NCBI RefSeq assembly: GCF_019112525.1
Contig: NZ_CP077800.1
Coordinates: 3,286,001 to 3,350,000, forward strand
Direction of reading: 5' to 3'
DNA from: Modestobacter sp. L9-4
GTDB taxonomy: Bacteria; Actinomycetota; Actinomycetes; Mycobacteriales; Geodermatophilaceae
DNA: 64,000 nt
Positions 35,009-43,567 of this stretch are shown here, piece by piece (position 1 is the first letter of the stretch; each line of letters begins with the position of its first letter). The position numbers were made by a program, and so were the translations under genes. Below the pieces are notes generated by a model. That model ran no database searches. It had not been told where the DNA came from and saw only the letters and a program-made list of their open reading frames with translations.

Positions 35009-36025
35009 TCAGGCGCGCCCGTGCGCCTTGACCACGACGAGCACGTCCTCGCTCTGCAGGGTGCCGATCACCGGGTCGTCGAAGCGCAGCGTGCGCCCGC
35101 CCCGGGCCACCGACAGCACGACGTCGCGCAGCTGCCGTGGGCCGAGGCCCACCTCGGAGGAGGTCACCCCGCGCTCCTGCAGGTCCAGGCCGCGGCCGCT
35201 GGTGAGCAGGTCCTCGACCACCGAGACGACGCCGGGGGAGTCGGTCGCCAGGCCCAGCAGCCGGCCCGACGTCGCGGAGGAGGTGATGACCGTGTCGGCG
35301 CCGGACTGCCGCAGCAGGCTGGCGTTCTCCTCCTCGCGCACCGTCGCGGTGATCGGCACGGTGGGGTTGAGCTGGCGCACGGTGAGGGTGATCAGCACCG
35401 AGGCGTCGTCCCGGTCGGCGGCCACGACCACCGCGCGGGCCTTCTCGATCGACGTCCGGCGCAGCACCTCCCGCCGTCCGGCGTCGCCGAGGACGGCGGT
35501 CAGGCCGGCCGCGGTCGCCTCGTCGACGGCCCGCGGGTCGGGGTCGACGACGACGATGTGGTCGGCGTCCGTCCCGGTGCTGAGCAGGGCACGGATGGCG
35601 CTGCGCCCCTTGGTGCCGTAACCGCACACGACGACGTGCTGGCGCACGCGAGACCTCCAGCGTCGGACCCGGAACTCCTCCCGGGAGCGCGCGGTGAGCG
35701 CCTCCAGGGTGGTCCCGATGAGGATGAGCAGGAACAGCACGCGCAGCGGCGTGATCAGCACGATGTTGATCAGCCGGGCGCTGGGCGAGACCGGGACGAT
35801 GTCGCCGTAGCCGGTGGTGGAGAGGCTCACCGTCGCGTAGTAGGTGGCGTCGAGCAGGCTGAGCTCGCCGCCGTTGTTGTCCCGGTAGCCGTCGCGGTCC
35901 AGGTAGACGATGAGGACGGTCGCGATGAGGGTCAGCGAGGCGATGAGGACCCGGCGCCCCACCTGGCGGGCCGGGGACTCCTCGCGGTGCGGCAGGGTGA
36001 CGCCGCTGTGGTCGTCGCTCAGCAC
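35009..36025 (-). CDS. K+ channel with RCK/TrkA-N regulatory domains
   Basis: 338 residues. Two membrane helices (about 24-42 and 85-105) flank a pore loop with the selectivity filter TTGYGD (70-75). Then an NAD/ligand-binding RCK N domain (VVVCGYGTKGRSAIRALL) and an RCK C domain (about 255-338, ending EDVLVVVKAHGRA). A typical two-TM potassium channel of the MthK/Kch type, assembled as tetramers, gated by ligand. Acts in K+ homeostasis, of interest since kdpDE are in the same window. GTG start. Confidence 0.92.
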   Translation of the reverse strand: MLSDDHSGVTLPHREESPARQVGRRVLIASLTLIATVLIVYLDRDGYRDNNGGELSLLDATYYATVSLSTTGYGDIVPVSPSARLINIVLITPLRVLFLLILIGTTLEALTARSREEFRVRRWRSRVRQHVVVCGYGTKGRSAIRALLSTGTDADHIVVVDPDPRAVDEATAAGLTAVLGDAGRREVLRRTSIEKARAVVVAADRDDASVLITLTVRQLNPTVPITATVREEENASLLRQSGADTVITSSATSGRLLGLATDSPGVVSVVEDLLTSGRGLDLQERGVTSSEVGLGPRQLRDVVLSVARGGRTLRFDDPVIGTLQSEDVLVVVKAHGRA

Positions 36026-36083
36026 GGCGGCGGCTCGCAGGTCACCCGGCGCACAGTAGTGACCCGGCGGGTCGGGTGGCCGC

Positions 36084-36587
36084 TCACGCGCCAGGACCGG
36101 GGTCGGCCGCGATGGCGGTGAGCACCCGCTGCAGCAGCCCGTGCAGCGTCCCGGCCTCCTCCGCGGTGAGCCCGAGGGTCTCCGGCCGGCTCAGGTGGGC
36201 CAGTGCCGGCGTCGCCGAGTCCAGGGCCTCCCGGCCGGCCGGGGTGACCCGGACGTCGACCCGCTGACCACGGCGCACCTCCCCGGCGCGCTCCACCCAG
36301 CCGGCCTCGACCAGCCCGTGCAGCAGTGCGCCCATGCTCTGCGGTGTCATCTGCAGGCGGCGGGCGAGCTCCGCGGAGGTCAGCGGCTCGGTGCCGGCGC
36401 GGACCAGGTGCACCAGCACGACGAAGGTGTGCGGCCGCAGCCCCACCGCGCCCAGGTGCCGGGCGAAGAGGTCGTCCACCGCCGTCCCGGCGCGGGCCAG
36501 CACGTAGGCGGGCAGGTGGTCGGGGCCGCGCGGGACCCACTCCGGCGGCTCGGGCGCCGGGTCCGCCTGTGCACCGACCACCGGCAC
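36084..36587 (-). CDS. MarR-family repressor divergent from MMPL pump
   Basis: 167 residues. Winged helix core: LTSAELARRLQMTPQSMGALLHGLVEAGWVERAGEVRRGQRVDVRVTPAGREAL. N-terminal 30 residues are Pro-rich. Divergent from an MMPL transporter with a 59-bp gap that contains a 22-bp palindrome, so it almost surely controls both. GTG start. Confidence 0.93.
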   Translation of the reverse strand: MPVVGAQADPAPEPPEWVPRGPDHLPAYVLARAGTAVDDLFARHLGAVGLRPHTFVVLVHLVRAGTEPLTSAELARRLQMTPQSMGALLHGLVEAGWVERAGEVRRGQRVDVRVTPAGREALDSATPALAHLSRPETLGLTAEEAGTLHGLLQRVLTAIAADPGPGA

Positions 36588-36604
36588 ACCGTAGGTTGCC
36601 AGCA

Positions 36605-36626
36605 GAGCATCAGTCTCCTGATGCTC
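36605..36626. promoter_or_regulatory. Predicted MarR operator
   Basis: Perfect inverted repeat GAGCATCAG-TCTC-CTGATGCTC in the 59-bp gap between the divergent marR and MMPL genes. The MMPL ribosome-binding site GGAGGAG (36634-36640) lies just beyond it, so bound repressor would block both promoters. Confidence 0.75.
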
Positions 36627-36646
36627 CCCTGACGGAGGAGTGGCCC

Positions 36647-38722
36647 GTGGTCCGGCTGACCGACTGGGTGCTGGCGCACCGCCGGCTCGTCGTGGCCGTG
36701 TGGGCGGTGCTGGCCGTGGCCGGTGGCGCGCTGGCCGGCACCACGGTCGGCCGGCTGGGCTTCGACTTCAGCACCCCGGGCCAGCCCGCCTACGAGGCCA
36801 ACGTCGACATCGCGGACCGACTGGGCACCGGCGGTGCCGTCGACCCGCTGCCGGTGACCGTCGCCCTGCCGGAGGGGACGTCGGTCGCCGACGCCGCCGG
36901 CGAGCTCGGTGCCGCCTACGGCCGGCTGGCCCGGCCGGGCTGGCGGGTCGTCACCCCGCTGGACCCCGGCGCCGAGGGCCTGGTCGGTGCCGACGGCCGG
37001 ACGGCGGTCGCCCTGGTCTGGCCGCCGCCGGTGCCCGGGCAGGCGCCCTACGCCGCCGCACTGCCCGAGCTCGAGGGCGCGCTGTCCGGGGTGACCGTCG
37101 CGGGGGTGGCCCCGGTCGTCACCGGGACGCCGCTGCTGGCCGAGGGCGGGGGCGAGGAGCGGCCGATCATCGTCGAGATCGCCCTGGGCGCCGGCGGTGC
37201 GATCGTCGTCCTGGCGCTGGTGTTCGGCTCGTTGCTGGCCCTGCTGCCGCTGCTAATGGCCGCCGTCGCCATCACCACCACGTTCCTGCTGGTGCTCGGG
37301 CTGACCACGGTCACCGACGTCAGCTTCATCGTGCAGTACCTGGTCGGGCTGATCGGGCTGGGCGTGGCCATCGACTACTCCCTGCTGGTGGTCATGCGCT
37401 GGCGCGAGGAACGGGCCGCCGGGGCCGGGGACGAGGACGCCGTGCGCACCGCCATGGCCACCGCCGGCCGGGCGGTGGTGTTCAGCGGGGTCACCGTGGC
37501 CATCTCGCTGCTGTCGCTGGTGGTCCTGCCGCTGCCGTTCCTGCGCACCGTCGGCTTCGGCGGGCTGTTCATCCCGCTGGTCAGCGTGCTGGTCGCGCTG
37601 ACCCTGCTGCCGGTCCTGCTGGTCACCGTCGGCCGCCGGCTGGAGTGGCCGCGGAAGACGGCGCCGGCCGCGGCCAGCCGCACGTGGCGGCGGGTGGGGG
37701 AGGTCGTCGTCCGGCACCGGGTGGTCGCCGCGGTGCTGGCCACCGCCGTGCTCGTGGTGCTGGCCCTGCCCGTGCTGGGCATCCGGCTCGGGTCGCCGGA
37801 GGTCGCGGCGACCGCGACCGGGTCCAGCCCCGCCGCGACGGCGTTCCGCCAGCTCGCCGACGCCGGGGTGTCCCCGGGGGTGGCCCGCCCGGTGGAGGTG
37901 CTCACCGGCGACCGCCCGGCGGTGGTCGAGGCGGTGTCGGGTGTCGACGGGGTGGCGGCGGTGCTGGCGCCGTCGGCGCCCGGCTGGGAGGCCGGGGGCG
38001 CCGGGCTGGTCGACGTCGTCCTGGCCGGTGACCCCTCCACCGACGCCGGCCGGGAGGCCCTGGCCGCGGTGCGCGCCGCGGCCGCCACCGTGCCCGGCAC
38101 CGTCGTCGGCGGCACCGCGGCCGGCGACGTGGACTCCGTCGAGGCGATCTACGGCAACGCCTGGTGGGTGCTGCTGCTCATCGTGGCCGTCACCTTCGTG
38201 CTGCTGGCCCGCGCGCTGCGGTCGGTCTGGCTGCCGGTGAAGGCCCTGGTGCTCAACGTCGTCTCGGTCGCCGCCGCCTATGGGATGACGGTGTGGATCT
38301 GGCAGGACGGCCACCTGGCCGGTGCGCTGTTCGGTGCCACGGCCACCGGCACGCTCACCTTCTGGGTGCCGATCGCGGCCTTCTCGTTCCTGTTCGGCCT
38401 CTCGATGGACTACGAGGTCTTCATCCTGTCCCGCATCCGGGAGGGCCACGAGCAGGGGATGGACACCCCGCGGGCGACGGTGCACGGCATCGCGTACACC
38501 GGCCGGCTGGTCACGTCCGCGGCGCTGATCCTGTTCCTGGCGTTCGTCGCGCTGTCGACCGTGCCGGTGGTCGACGTGAAGATCTTCGCCACGACGCTGG
38601 CGCTGGGCATCCTGCTCGACGCGACCGTGGTGCGCGGTGTGCTCACCCCGGCGCTGGTCGCGCTGCTCGGGCGGGCGAACTGGTGGTGGCCGGCCCGGCT
38701 GTCGCGGGCTCCGCGGGGCTGA
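36647..38722 (+). CDS. MMPL/RND-family transporter
   Basis: 691 residues, 12 membrane spans in two repeats with large extracytoplasmic loops after TM1 and TM7. Conserved MMPL features: GVAIDYSLLVVMRWREER in TM4-5, LPFLRTVGFGGLFIPL, and in the second half GLSMDYEVFILSRIREGHEQG with the paired Asp-Tyr of the proton relay. Substrate may be lipid, drug or peptide. GTG at 36647 is fixed by GGAGGAG six bases upstream. Controlled by the divergent MarR regulator, most likely. Confidence 0.93.
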   Translation: MVRLTDWVLAHRRLVVAVWAVLAVAGGALAGTTVGRLGFDFSTPGQPAYEANVDIADRLGTGGAVDPLPVTVALPEGTSVADAAGELGAAYGRLARPGWRVVTPLDPGAEGLVGADGRTAVALVWPPPVPGQAPYAAALPELEGALSGVTVAGVAPVVTGTPLLAEGGGEERPIIVEIALGAGGAIVVLALVFGSLLALLPLLMAAVAITTTFLLVLGLTTVTDVSFIVQYLVGLIGLGVAIDYSLLVVMRWREERAAGAGDEDAVRTAMATAGRAVVFSGVTVAISLLSLVVLPLPFLRTVGFGGLFIPLVSVLVALTLLPVLLVTVGRRLEWPRKTAPAAASRTWRRVGEVVVRHRVVAAVLATAVLVVLALPVLGIRLGSPEVAATATGSSPAATAFRQLADAGVSPGVARPVEVLTGDRPAVVEAVSGVDGVAAVLAPSAPGWEAGGAGLVDVVLAGDPSTDAGREALAAVRAAAATVPGTVVGGTAAGDVDSVEAIYGNAWWVLLLIVAVTFVLLARALRSVWLPVKALVLNVVSVAAAYGMTVWIWQDGHLAGALFGATATGTLTFWVPIAAFSFLFGLSMDYEVFILSRIREGHEQGMDTPRATVHGIAYTGRLVTSAALILFLAFVALSTVPVVDVKIFATTLALGILLDATVVRGVLTPALVALLGRANWWWPARLSRAPRG

Positions 38723-38747
38723 CCGCGGTGTGGACCAGGATGGGGGC

Positions 38748-39599
38748 ATGACCCCGCAGCGCACGGCCCTGGTCCTCGGCGGCGGCGGCATCACCGGCAT
38801 CGCCTGGGAGATCGGCGTCCTGGCCGGGCTGGCCGAGGCCGGGGTCGACCTGTCCACCGCCGACCTCGTCGTGGGCACCTCGGCCGGGTCGGTCGTGGGT
38901 GCGGGGCTGCGCAGCGGCACGCCGGTCGAGGAGCTGTTCGACACCCAGCTGGCCGAACCCGAGCCCGCGCCGGTCGCCCGCCTCGGCCGCGGCACGCTGG
39001 CCCGCTACGGGCTGGCCATGGTGCTCGCCCGCCGGGACGACGCGGCCTTCCGGCGGCGGATCGGCCGGCTGGCCCGCACCGCGGCCGACAGCGGGCGCAC
39101 CCCGTCGGAGGCGGAGCGCCGGGCGGCGATCTTGGCCGCGCTGCGGTCGCCGGAGTGGCCCGAGCGGCCGCTGGTGATCACCGCCGTCGACGCCGACAGC
39201 GGCGAGTTCACCCCCTTCACCCGCTCCTCCGGCGTCGAGCTGGCCGCGGCCGTCGGCGCCAGCTGCGCCGTTCCCGGCGTCTACCCGCCGGTCACCATCG
39301 ACGGGCGCCGGTACATGGACGGCGGCATGCGCTCGGCGGCCAACGCCGACCTCGCCGCCCGCTGCGACCGGATCGTCGTCATCGCCCCGCTGCCCCGCGG
39401 TGCCGGGCCGATGGCCAGCGTCGACGCGCAGGTGACCGGGCTGGTGAGCCGGGTCGTGGTGGTGTCCCCGGACCGGGCGAGCCTTGCCGCGATCGGGAAG
39501 AACGTGCTCGACCCCGCCGCCCGTGCGCCCGCCGCCCGGGCCGGCCGGGCACAGGGCGCCGCCGAGCTCGAGCGGGTCGCCCGGGTCTGGTCCGACTGA
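38748..39599 (+). CDS. Patatin-like phospholipase (RssA type)
   Basis: 283 residues. Oxyanion glycine loop GGGGITGIAWEIG (11-23), nucleophile Ser45 in GTSAGS, and catalytic Asp in the YMDGGMRSAANADLA segment, so the Ser-Asp dyad is complete. Cytoplasmic, no signal peptide. Acts on lipid acyl esters; physiological substrate unknown. ATG start with AGGATGGGGG just upstream. 25 bp after the MMPL gene and co-directional, so probably co-transcribed; a lipid link between the two is possible. Confidence 0.92.
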   Translation: MTPQRTALVLGGGGITGIAWEIGVLAGLAEAGVDLSTADLVVGTSAGSVVGAGLRSGTPVEELFDTQLAEPEPAPVARLGRGTLARYGLAMVLARRDDAAFRRRIGRLARTAADSGRTPSEAERRAAILAALRSPEWPERPLVITAVDADSGEFTPFTRSSGVELAAAVGASCAVPGVYPPVTIDGRRYMDGGMRSAANADLAARCDRIVVIAPLPRGAGPMASVDAQVTGLVSRVVVVSPDRASLAAIGKNVLDPAARAPAARAGRAQGAAELERVARVWSD

Positions 39600-39611
39600 G
39601 CCGCGGCGCCG

Positions 39612-40109
39612 TCAGCGGGGGTCGAGGTGGCGCAGCAGCGTCTCGCCGATGTCGCGCATGGCGGCGACCTGGGTGGGGGAGAGCTGGTCGAACAGGTGCG
39701 TGCGCACGCTGGCCACGTGCACCGGCGCGGCCTGCTGCAGTGCGCTCATGCCCTCGTCGGTGAGCACGGCGAGCTGGCCGCGGCCGTCCTCGACGCACAC
39801 CTCGCGCGCGACCCAGCCGCGCTCCTCCAGCCGGGACACTGCGTGCGAGAGCCGGCTGCGGGAGGCCAGGCAGCGGTCGGCCAGCTGGCTCATCCGCATC
39901 CGCCGCTCCGGCGCCTCGGACAGCTGCACGAGGATCTCGTAGTAGGCGCTGGAGACGCCGGCGGAGTGGGTGAGGTCCCGTTCCAGCCGGTCCTCCAGCA
40001 GCGTGGTGCTGTACAGCCACGCCCGCCAGGCGCGCTGCTCCTCGGCGTCGAGCCAGCGCGGCTGCGCCGGGACACCGTCGTCCTGGGTGGGCGACACCTG
40101 TGAGGTCAC
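39612..40109 (-). CDS. MarR-family regulator divergent from YceI
   Basis: 165 residues. MarR winged helix: MRMSQLADRCLASRSRLSHAVSRLEERGWVAREVCVEDGRGQLAVLTDEG. The MarR-YceI divergent pair is common in actinobacteria. GTG start. An imperfect palindrome at 40131-40148 lies in the 89-bp gap. Confidence 0.92.
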   Translation of the reverse strand: MTSQVSPTQDDGVPAQPRWLDAEEQRAWRAWLYSTTLLEDRLERDLTHSAGVSSAYYEILVQLSEAPERRMRMSQLADRCLASRSRLSHAVSRLEERGWVAREVCVEDGRGQLAVLTDEGMSALQQAAPVHVASVRTHLFDQLSPTQVAAMRDIGETLLRHLDPR

Positions 40110-40130
40110 CCCCTCAGGGTACTGGCGGAA

Positions 40131-40148
40131 TAGTCAAGGCTTCAACTA
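40131..40148. promoter_or_regulatory. Imperfect palindrome in the marR-yceI gap
   Basis: TAGTCAAGGCTTCAACTA, outer TAGT/ACTA arms perfect, inner CAAG/TTCA imperfect. It is the most operator-like sequence of this divergent gap; the AT-rich arms may overlap a -10 region. Confidence 0.4.
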
Positions 40149-40198
40149 CGCTCCCGGACCAGGCAGCAAGTACAACGCTCAACCACCCGGAGGACACC

Positions 40199-40756
40199 AT
40201 GAGCAGCACCACCCAGATCCCTGGCTACGTCGTCGGCACGTGGGACATCGACGCCACCCACTCCACCGTGGGCTTCTCGGTCCGCCACATGATGGTCAGC
40301 AAGGTCCGCGGCTACTTCCGTGAGTTCTCCGGCGAGATCATCACCGCCGCCGACCCGTCGACCTCGACCGTCCACGCCACCATCGACATGGACTCGATCG
40401 ACACCCGGCAGGAGCAGCGCGACGCGCACATCAAGTCCGCCGACTTCTTCGACACCGGCAACCACACCGTGATGGAGTTCCGCTCCACGGGCATCCGCAA
40501 CAAGGGCGACGAGTGGATCGTCGAGGGCGACCTGACGATCAAGGGCATCACCAAGCCCGTCACCCTGGACCTGGAGCTCAACGGCTTCGGTCCGGACGCC
40601 TACGGCGGCACGCGCGCCGGCTTCTCCGGCAAGACCGAGATCTCCCGCAAGGAGTTCGGCGTGGACATCGACATGCCCATGGACGGCGGCGGCGTCGTCG
40701 TCGGCGACAAGATCACCGTCGAGCTCGAGATCGAGGGCGTCCTCCGGGCTGCCTGA
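40199..40756 (+). CDS. YceI family isoprenoid-binding-type protein
   Basis: 185 residues, the lipocalin-like YceI fold: GTWDIDATHSTVGFSVRHMMVSKVRGYF at the start, DSIDTRQEQRDAHIKSADFFD in the middle and GKTEISRKEFGVDIDMP near the end. Binds polyisoprenoids such as quinone precursors in the family prototype; often induced by stress or alkaline pH. No signal peptide, so cytoplasmic here. ATG at 40199 fixed by GGAGGA. Followed by a stem-loop repeat copy and a second hairpin. Confidence 0.93.
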   Translation: MSSTTQIPGYVVGTWDIDATHSTVGFSVRHMMVSKVRGYFREFSGEIITAADPSTSTVHATIDMDSIDTRQEQRDAHIKSADFFDTGNHTVMEFRSTGIRNKGDEWIVEGDLTIKGITKPVTLDLELNGFGPDAYGGTRAGFSGKTEISRKEFGVDIDMPMDGGGVVVGDKITVELEIEGVLRAA

Positions 40757-40757
40757 C

Positions 40758-40815
40758 GAAGGACCCCCTTGCCCCCGTCACTCGCAGGCTCCTGACGGGA
40801 CCCGGCAAGGGGGCC
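40758..40815 (+). repeat. Stop-codon-phased stem-loop element, copy B (after yceI)
   Basis: Begins GAAGGACC one base behind the TGA. Outer arms GGACCCCCTTGCC / GGCAAGGGGGCC pair with one bulged A; inner arms CCCGTCA / TGACGGG are perfect; loop CTCGCAGGCTCC. A separate terminator hairpin follows at 40821. Confidence 0.75.
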
Positions 40816-40820
40816 GACCA

Positions 40821-40853
40821 GAAGGCCCCGGTGCTCACCGCACCGGGGCCTTC
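40821..40853 (+). terminator. Terminator hairpin in tandem with copy B
   Basis: 14-bp perfect arms GAAGGCCCCGGTGC / GCACCGGGGCCTTC with a 5-base loop, five bases after the repeat element. Confidence 0.75.
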
Positions 40854-40928
40854 GGCGTGTCCGGGGTCCCAGGCAACTCCCAGTCGTCGTCCGGGAACTG
40901 CCTGGGTCGCCGGGGCGACAGTGCAGGC

Positions 40929-41420
40929 ATGAGCACCGTGCGTCCGTGGGCCGCGACCATCGCCCGGCTGCTGCTGGGCGTCGTCCTGGTGGTGGCCGGT
41001 GCGCTCAAGCTGCCCGACCCGGCCGCCGCCGAGCGCGCCGTGCGCGCCTACCGGCTGCTGCCCGAGGGGCTGGTCGGCCCGGTCGCCTTCGGGCTGCCGG
41101 TGCTGGAGATCGCCATCGGGCTGGCCCTGCTGGCCGGCGTCTTCGTGCGCACGGCCGCCCTGGCCGCGGCCGCGCTGATGGTGGTCTTCCTCGTCGGCAT
41201 CGTCTCGGCGTGGGCGCGCGGGCTGCAGATCGACTGCGGCTGCTTCGGCGGTGGTGGCGTCGTCGCCGCGGCCGACACCGCCTACCCGGCGGAGGTCGCC
41301 CGGGACACCGCGCTGTTGCTGGTCGCCCTGGCCCTCGCCCGCTGGCCGGCGTCCCGGTTCGCGCTGGGCTCACCCACCACCCCGACCCCCTCCCGGACGG
41401 AGCCCGCCCGTGTCCACTGA
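40929..41420 (+). CDS. MauE/DoxX-like membrane protein (disulfide pathway)
   Basis: 163 residues, four membrane helices. A Cys-x-Cys pair (Cys103, Cys105 in IDCGCFGG) near the third helix is the redox signature of MauE-type proteins that service thioredoxin-fold partners. It lies directly upstream of a DsbA-like protein with an 11-bp gene overlap, so the two probably act together in disulfide formation or electron supply outside the membrane. ATG start. Confidence 0.88.
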   Translation: MSTVRPWAATIARLLLGVVLVVAGALKLPDPAAAERAVRAYRLLPEGLVGPVAFGLPVLEIAIGLALLAGVFVRTAALAAAALMVVFLVGIVSAWARGLQIDCGCFGGGGVVAAADTAYPAEVARDTALLLVALALARWPASRFALGSPTTPTPSRTEPARVH

Positions 41421-42186
41421 CACCTCCTCCCCGCAGTCGAAGAAGGCTGCCGCCCGGGCGCGGATCGCCGAGCGCCGGGCCGCCGAGGCCGCCGCGCAGG
41501 CAGCTGCCGAGCGCCGCCGCCGCACGGTGGTCGGTGCCGTCGCCGCGGCCGTCGTGCTGGTCGTGGCGCTGGTCGCCGTCGTCCTGGTGCAGACCCACCG
41601 GACGTCGACCCCCGCCGCCGCGGCCAGCCCGCCCGGGACCACCGACGGGTACGCCTTCGCCGTCGGCTCGGCCGACGCCCCGGTGACCGTGGACGTCTAC
41701 GAGGACTTCCAGTGCCCGATCTGCGCCCAGCTGGAGGCGACCAGCGGAGCCACGTTCGCCTCGCTGGTCGACGCCGGCACGGTGCAGCTGCGCTACCACG
41801 GCATGGCCTTCCTCGACCGCGCCTCGACCACCGAGTACTCGACCCGGGCGCTCAACGCCGCCGCGGTGGTGGCCGAGTCGGGCGCCGACGCCTACCGCTC
41901 CTTCCACGACCTGCTGTTCGCGAACCAGCCGGCCGAGGGCAGCGCCGGGCTCACCGACGACCAGCTCGTCGACTACGCCGCCCGGGCGGGGGCCAGCGGT
42001 CCGGACGTCGAGGCCGGCATCCGCGGCCTGCGCTACGGCGACTGGGTGGAGGCGGCCACCGACCAGGCCAGCACCGACGGCGTGAACGGCACCCCGACGG
42101 TCTTCGTCGACGGCACGCAGCTGGACAACAGCAAGCTGACGCCCGAGGGCATCACCGCCGCCGTGCAGGCCGCCGCCGCGAGCTGA
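41410..42186 (+). CDS. DsbA-like thioredoxin-fold membrane-anchored oxidoreductase
   Basis: 258 residues: a charged Ala/Arg/Lys-rich cytoplasmic N-terminus (coiled-coil-like, 1-38), a membrane anchor (about 40-60), then a DsbA/DsbG-type thioredoxin domain with the active site Cys102-Pro-Ile-Cys105 (FQCPICAQL) and the cis-Pro segment GTPTVFVDG. Outside the membrane it would oxidise or isomerise protein cysteines. GTG start inside the MauE gene: coupled. Actinobacteria use DsbA plus VKOR; MauE may substitute as the oxidant partner. Confidence 0.92.
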   Translation: MSTDTSSPQSKKAAARARIAERRAAEAAAQAAAERRRRTVVGAVAAAVVLVVALVAVVLVQTHRTSTPAAAASPPGTTDGYAFAVGSADAPVTVDVYEDFQCPICAQLEATSGATFASLVDAGTVQLRYHGMAFLDRASTTEYSTRALNAAAVVAESGADAYRSFHDLLFANQPAEGSAGLTDDQLVDYAARAGASGPDVEAGIRGLRYGDWVEAATDQASTDGVNGTPTVFVDGTQLDNSKLTPEGITAAVQAAAAS

Positions 42187-42228
42187 CGTCCCCCTGCGGA
42201 GCGCGCCGGTCGGGCAGGCTGCGGGGCC

Positions 42229-43542
42229 GTGACCCAGCAGCTGCGTGTCCTGGGCGCATGGCTCGCCGGTCTCGGGTTCGTCTGGACCGGGGTCGCGGCG
42301 CTGGCGTCAGGGCAGTACGTGCCCAACTGGTTCGACCCGGACGACGGCCCGTGCGCGGTCGACCCCGAGGGCGTCTGCGCCGCGGGACTGCGCCAGCAGT
42401 GGTGGTGGGCCGGCGTGGGCGGTCTGCTCACCCTGGTCGGCGTCGCCCTGGTGGTCTGGTCGCTGGACCGAGCGGCCGCCGACGCCCCGCCCCGGCAGCT
42501 CCCAGGGGTGGCCCACGCCCTCCTGGCGGCGGCGCTCAGCCCGGCGCTGTTCGTGCTGCTGACGGTCCCAGCGCTGTTCCTGCTCCTGGTGACCGGGACG
42601 TCGCACGGTCTGGTGCTCGTCGGGCTCGTGGCCTGGCTGGTCGAGGCGCCCCTCCTCGCGGCACTGGACCAGGCGGTGGGGGAGGGCGGCACGTCGTCCC
42701 GGTCCCGGCACGCGGGCGCACTGGTGGTGAGCGGGGTGGCCGTCGGCGTCACGCTGGCAGAGCAGGTGCGCGACCTGGGACACCTCGACGCGGCGCAGGT
42801 CCTCCGCCACGCGGCGGTCGTCGGGCTGGGTGTCCTGCTCCTCCGGTTCCTCGCGGTGCCGGGCGCGGCGCGCGCCCGTCTCCTGGGGGCCGTCGCCGGC
42901 GCCGCGGCCGTCCTGGCGGTCGGCGCGCTCGTGCTGGTCCCGGTCCTGCACCGGCCGGCCGCGGACAGCGCCGCCCGCCGGGAGGCGGACCCGCTGCCCG
43001 CCCCGCCGTCCGCGGCGGCCCCGACCCCGACGGCGACGCCGGTGCCCGCCCCCGTGCCGGTGCCGGAGCCGACTCCGACCCCGACACCGACGCCCGTCGT
43101 AGCCGACGCCCCCTGTGCGCAGCAGGACCTCACGTTCCGGGTCGAGGGGTTCGACGCGGCGATGGGTGCCCGGGCGGCTGCGCTGGTCGCCACCAACACC
43201 GGGTCGGCACCGTGCTGGCTGGAGGGCGTGCCGGTCGTGGTGCTCATGCAGGGCGGGCGCCCGCTCGCGCTGCAGGTGGGTGAGGGGCAGACGCCCGAGG
43301 GCGGACCTGCGCGGACCGAGCGCGTCGGGGTGGCCCCGGGCGGCACGGCGGTCTCGCTGCTGAGCTGGCGCAGCTACGGCGGCTGGGCGGACCTCGACAC
43401 CCCGCAGTCGGTGACCGTCGCCCTGGACGCCTCGACGACCCTGGTGTCGGCTGCGGTGTCCGGCGGTGGGGGTGCCGCCCCCTTCGACATCGCCGACGGC
43501 GGAGCGTGGGGCATCGCACCGTGGGCGGCACCGGCCGGGTGA
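42229..43542 (+). CDS. Membrane protein with C-terminal DUF4232 domain
   Basis: 437 residues. The N-terminal half has about seven membrane spans (including an extracytoplasmic loop with two Cys: DDGPCAVDPEGVCAAG). A Pro/Thr-rich linker follows (PTPTATPVPAPVP...), then a DUF4232 domain (about 297-437: CAQQDLTFRVEGFDAAMGARAAALVATNTGSAPCWLEGVPVV). DUF4232 is usually on secreted lipoproteins; a multi-span membrane fusion is less usual. Function unknown. GTG start, separate from the Dsb genes by 42 bp. Confidence 0.78.
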   Translation: MTQQLRVLGAWLAGLGFVWTGVAALASGQYVPNWFDPDDGPCAVDPEGVCAAGLRQQWWWAGVGGLLTLVGVALVVWSLDRAAADAPPRQLPGVAHALLAAALSPALFVLLTVPALFLLLVTGTSHGLVLVGLVAWLVEAPLLAALDQAVGEGGTSSRSRHAGALVVSGVAVGVTLAEQVRDLGHLDAAQVLRHAAVVGLGVLLLRFLAVPGAARARLLGAVAGAAAVLAVGALVLVPVLHRPAADSAARREADPLPAPPSAAAPTPTATPVPAPVPVPEPTPTPTPTPVVADAPCAQQDLTFRVEGFDAAMGARAAALVATNTGSAPCWLEGVPVVVLMQGGRPLALQVGEGQTPEGGPARTERVGVAPGGTAVSLLSWRSYGGWADLDTPQSVTVALDASTTLVSAAVSGGGGAAPFDIADGGAWGIAPWAAPAG

Positions 43543-43567
43543 CCGTCCGGCGGGGAGACTGGAGGAC

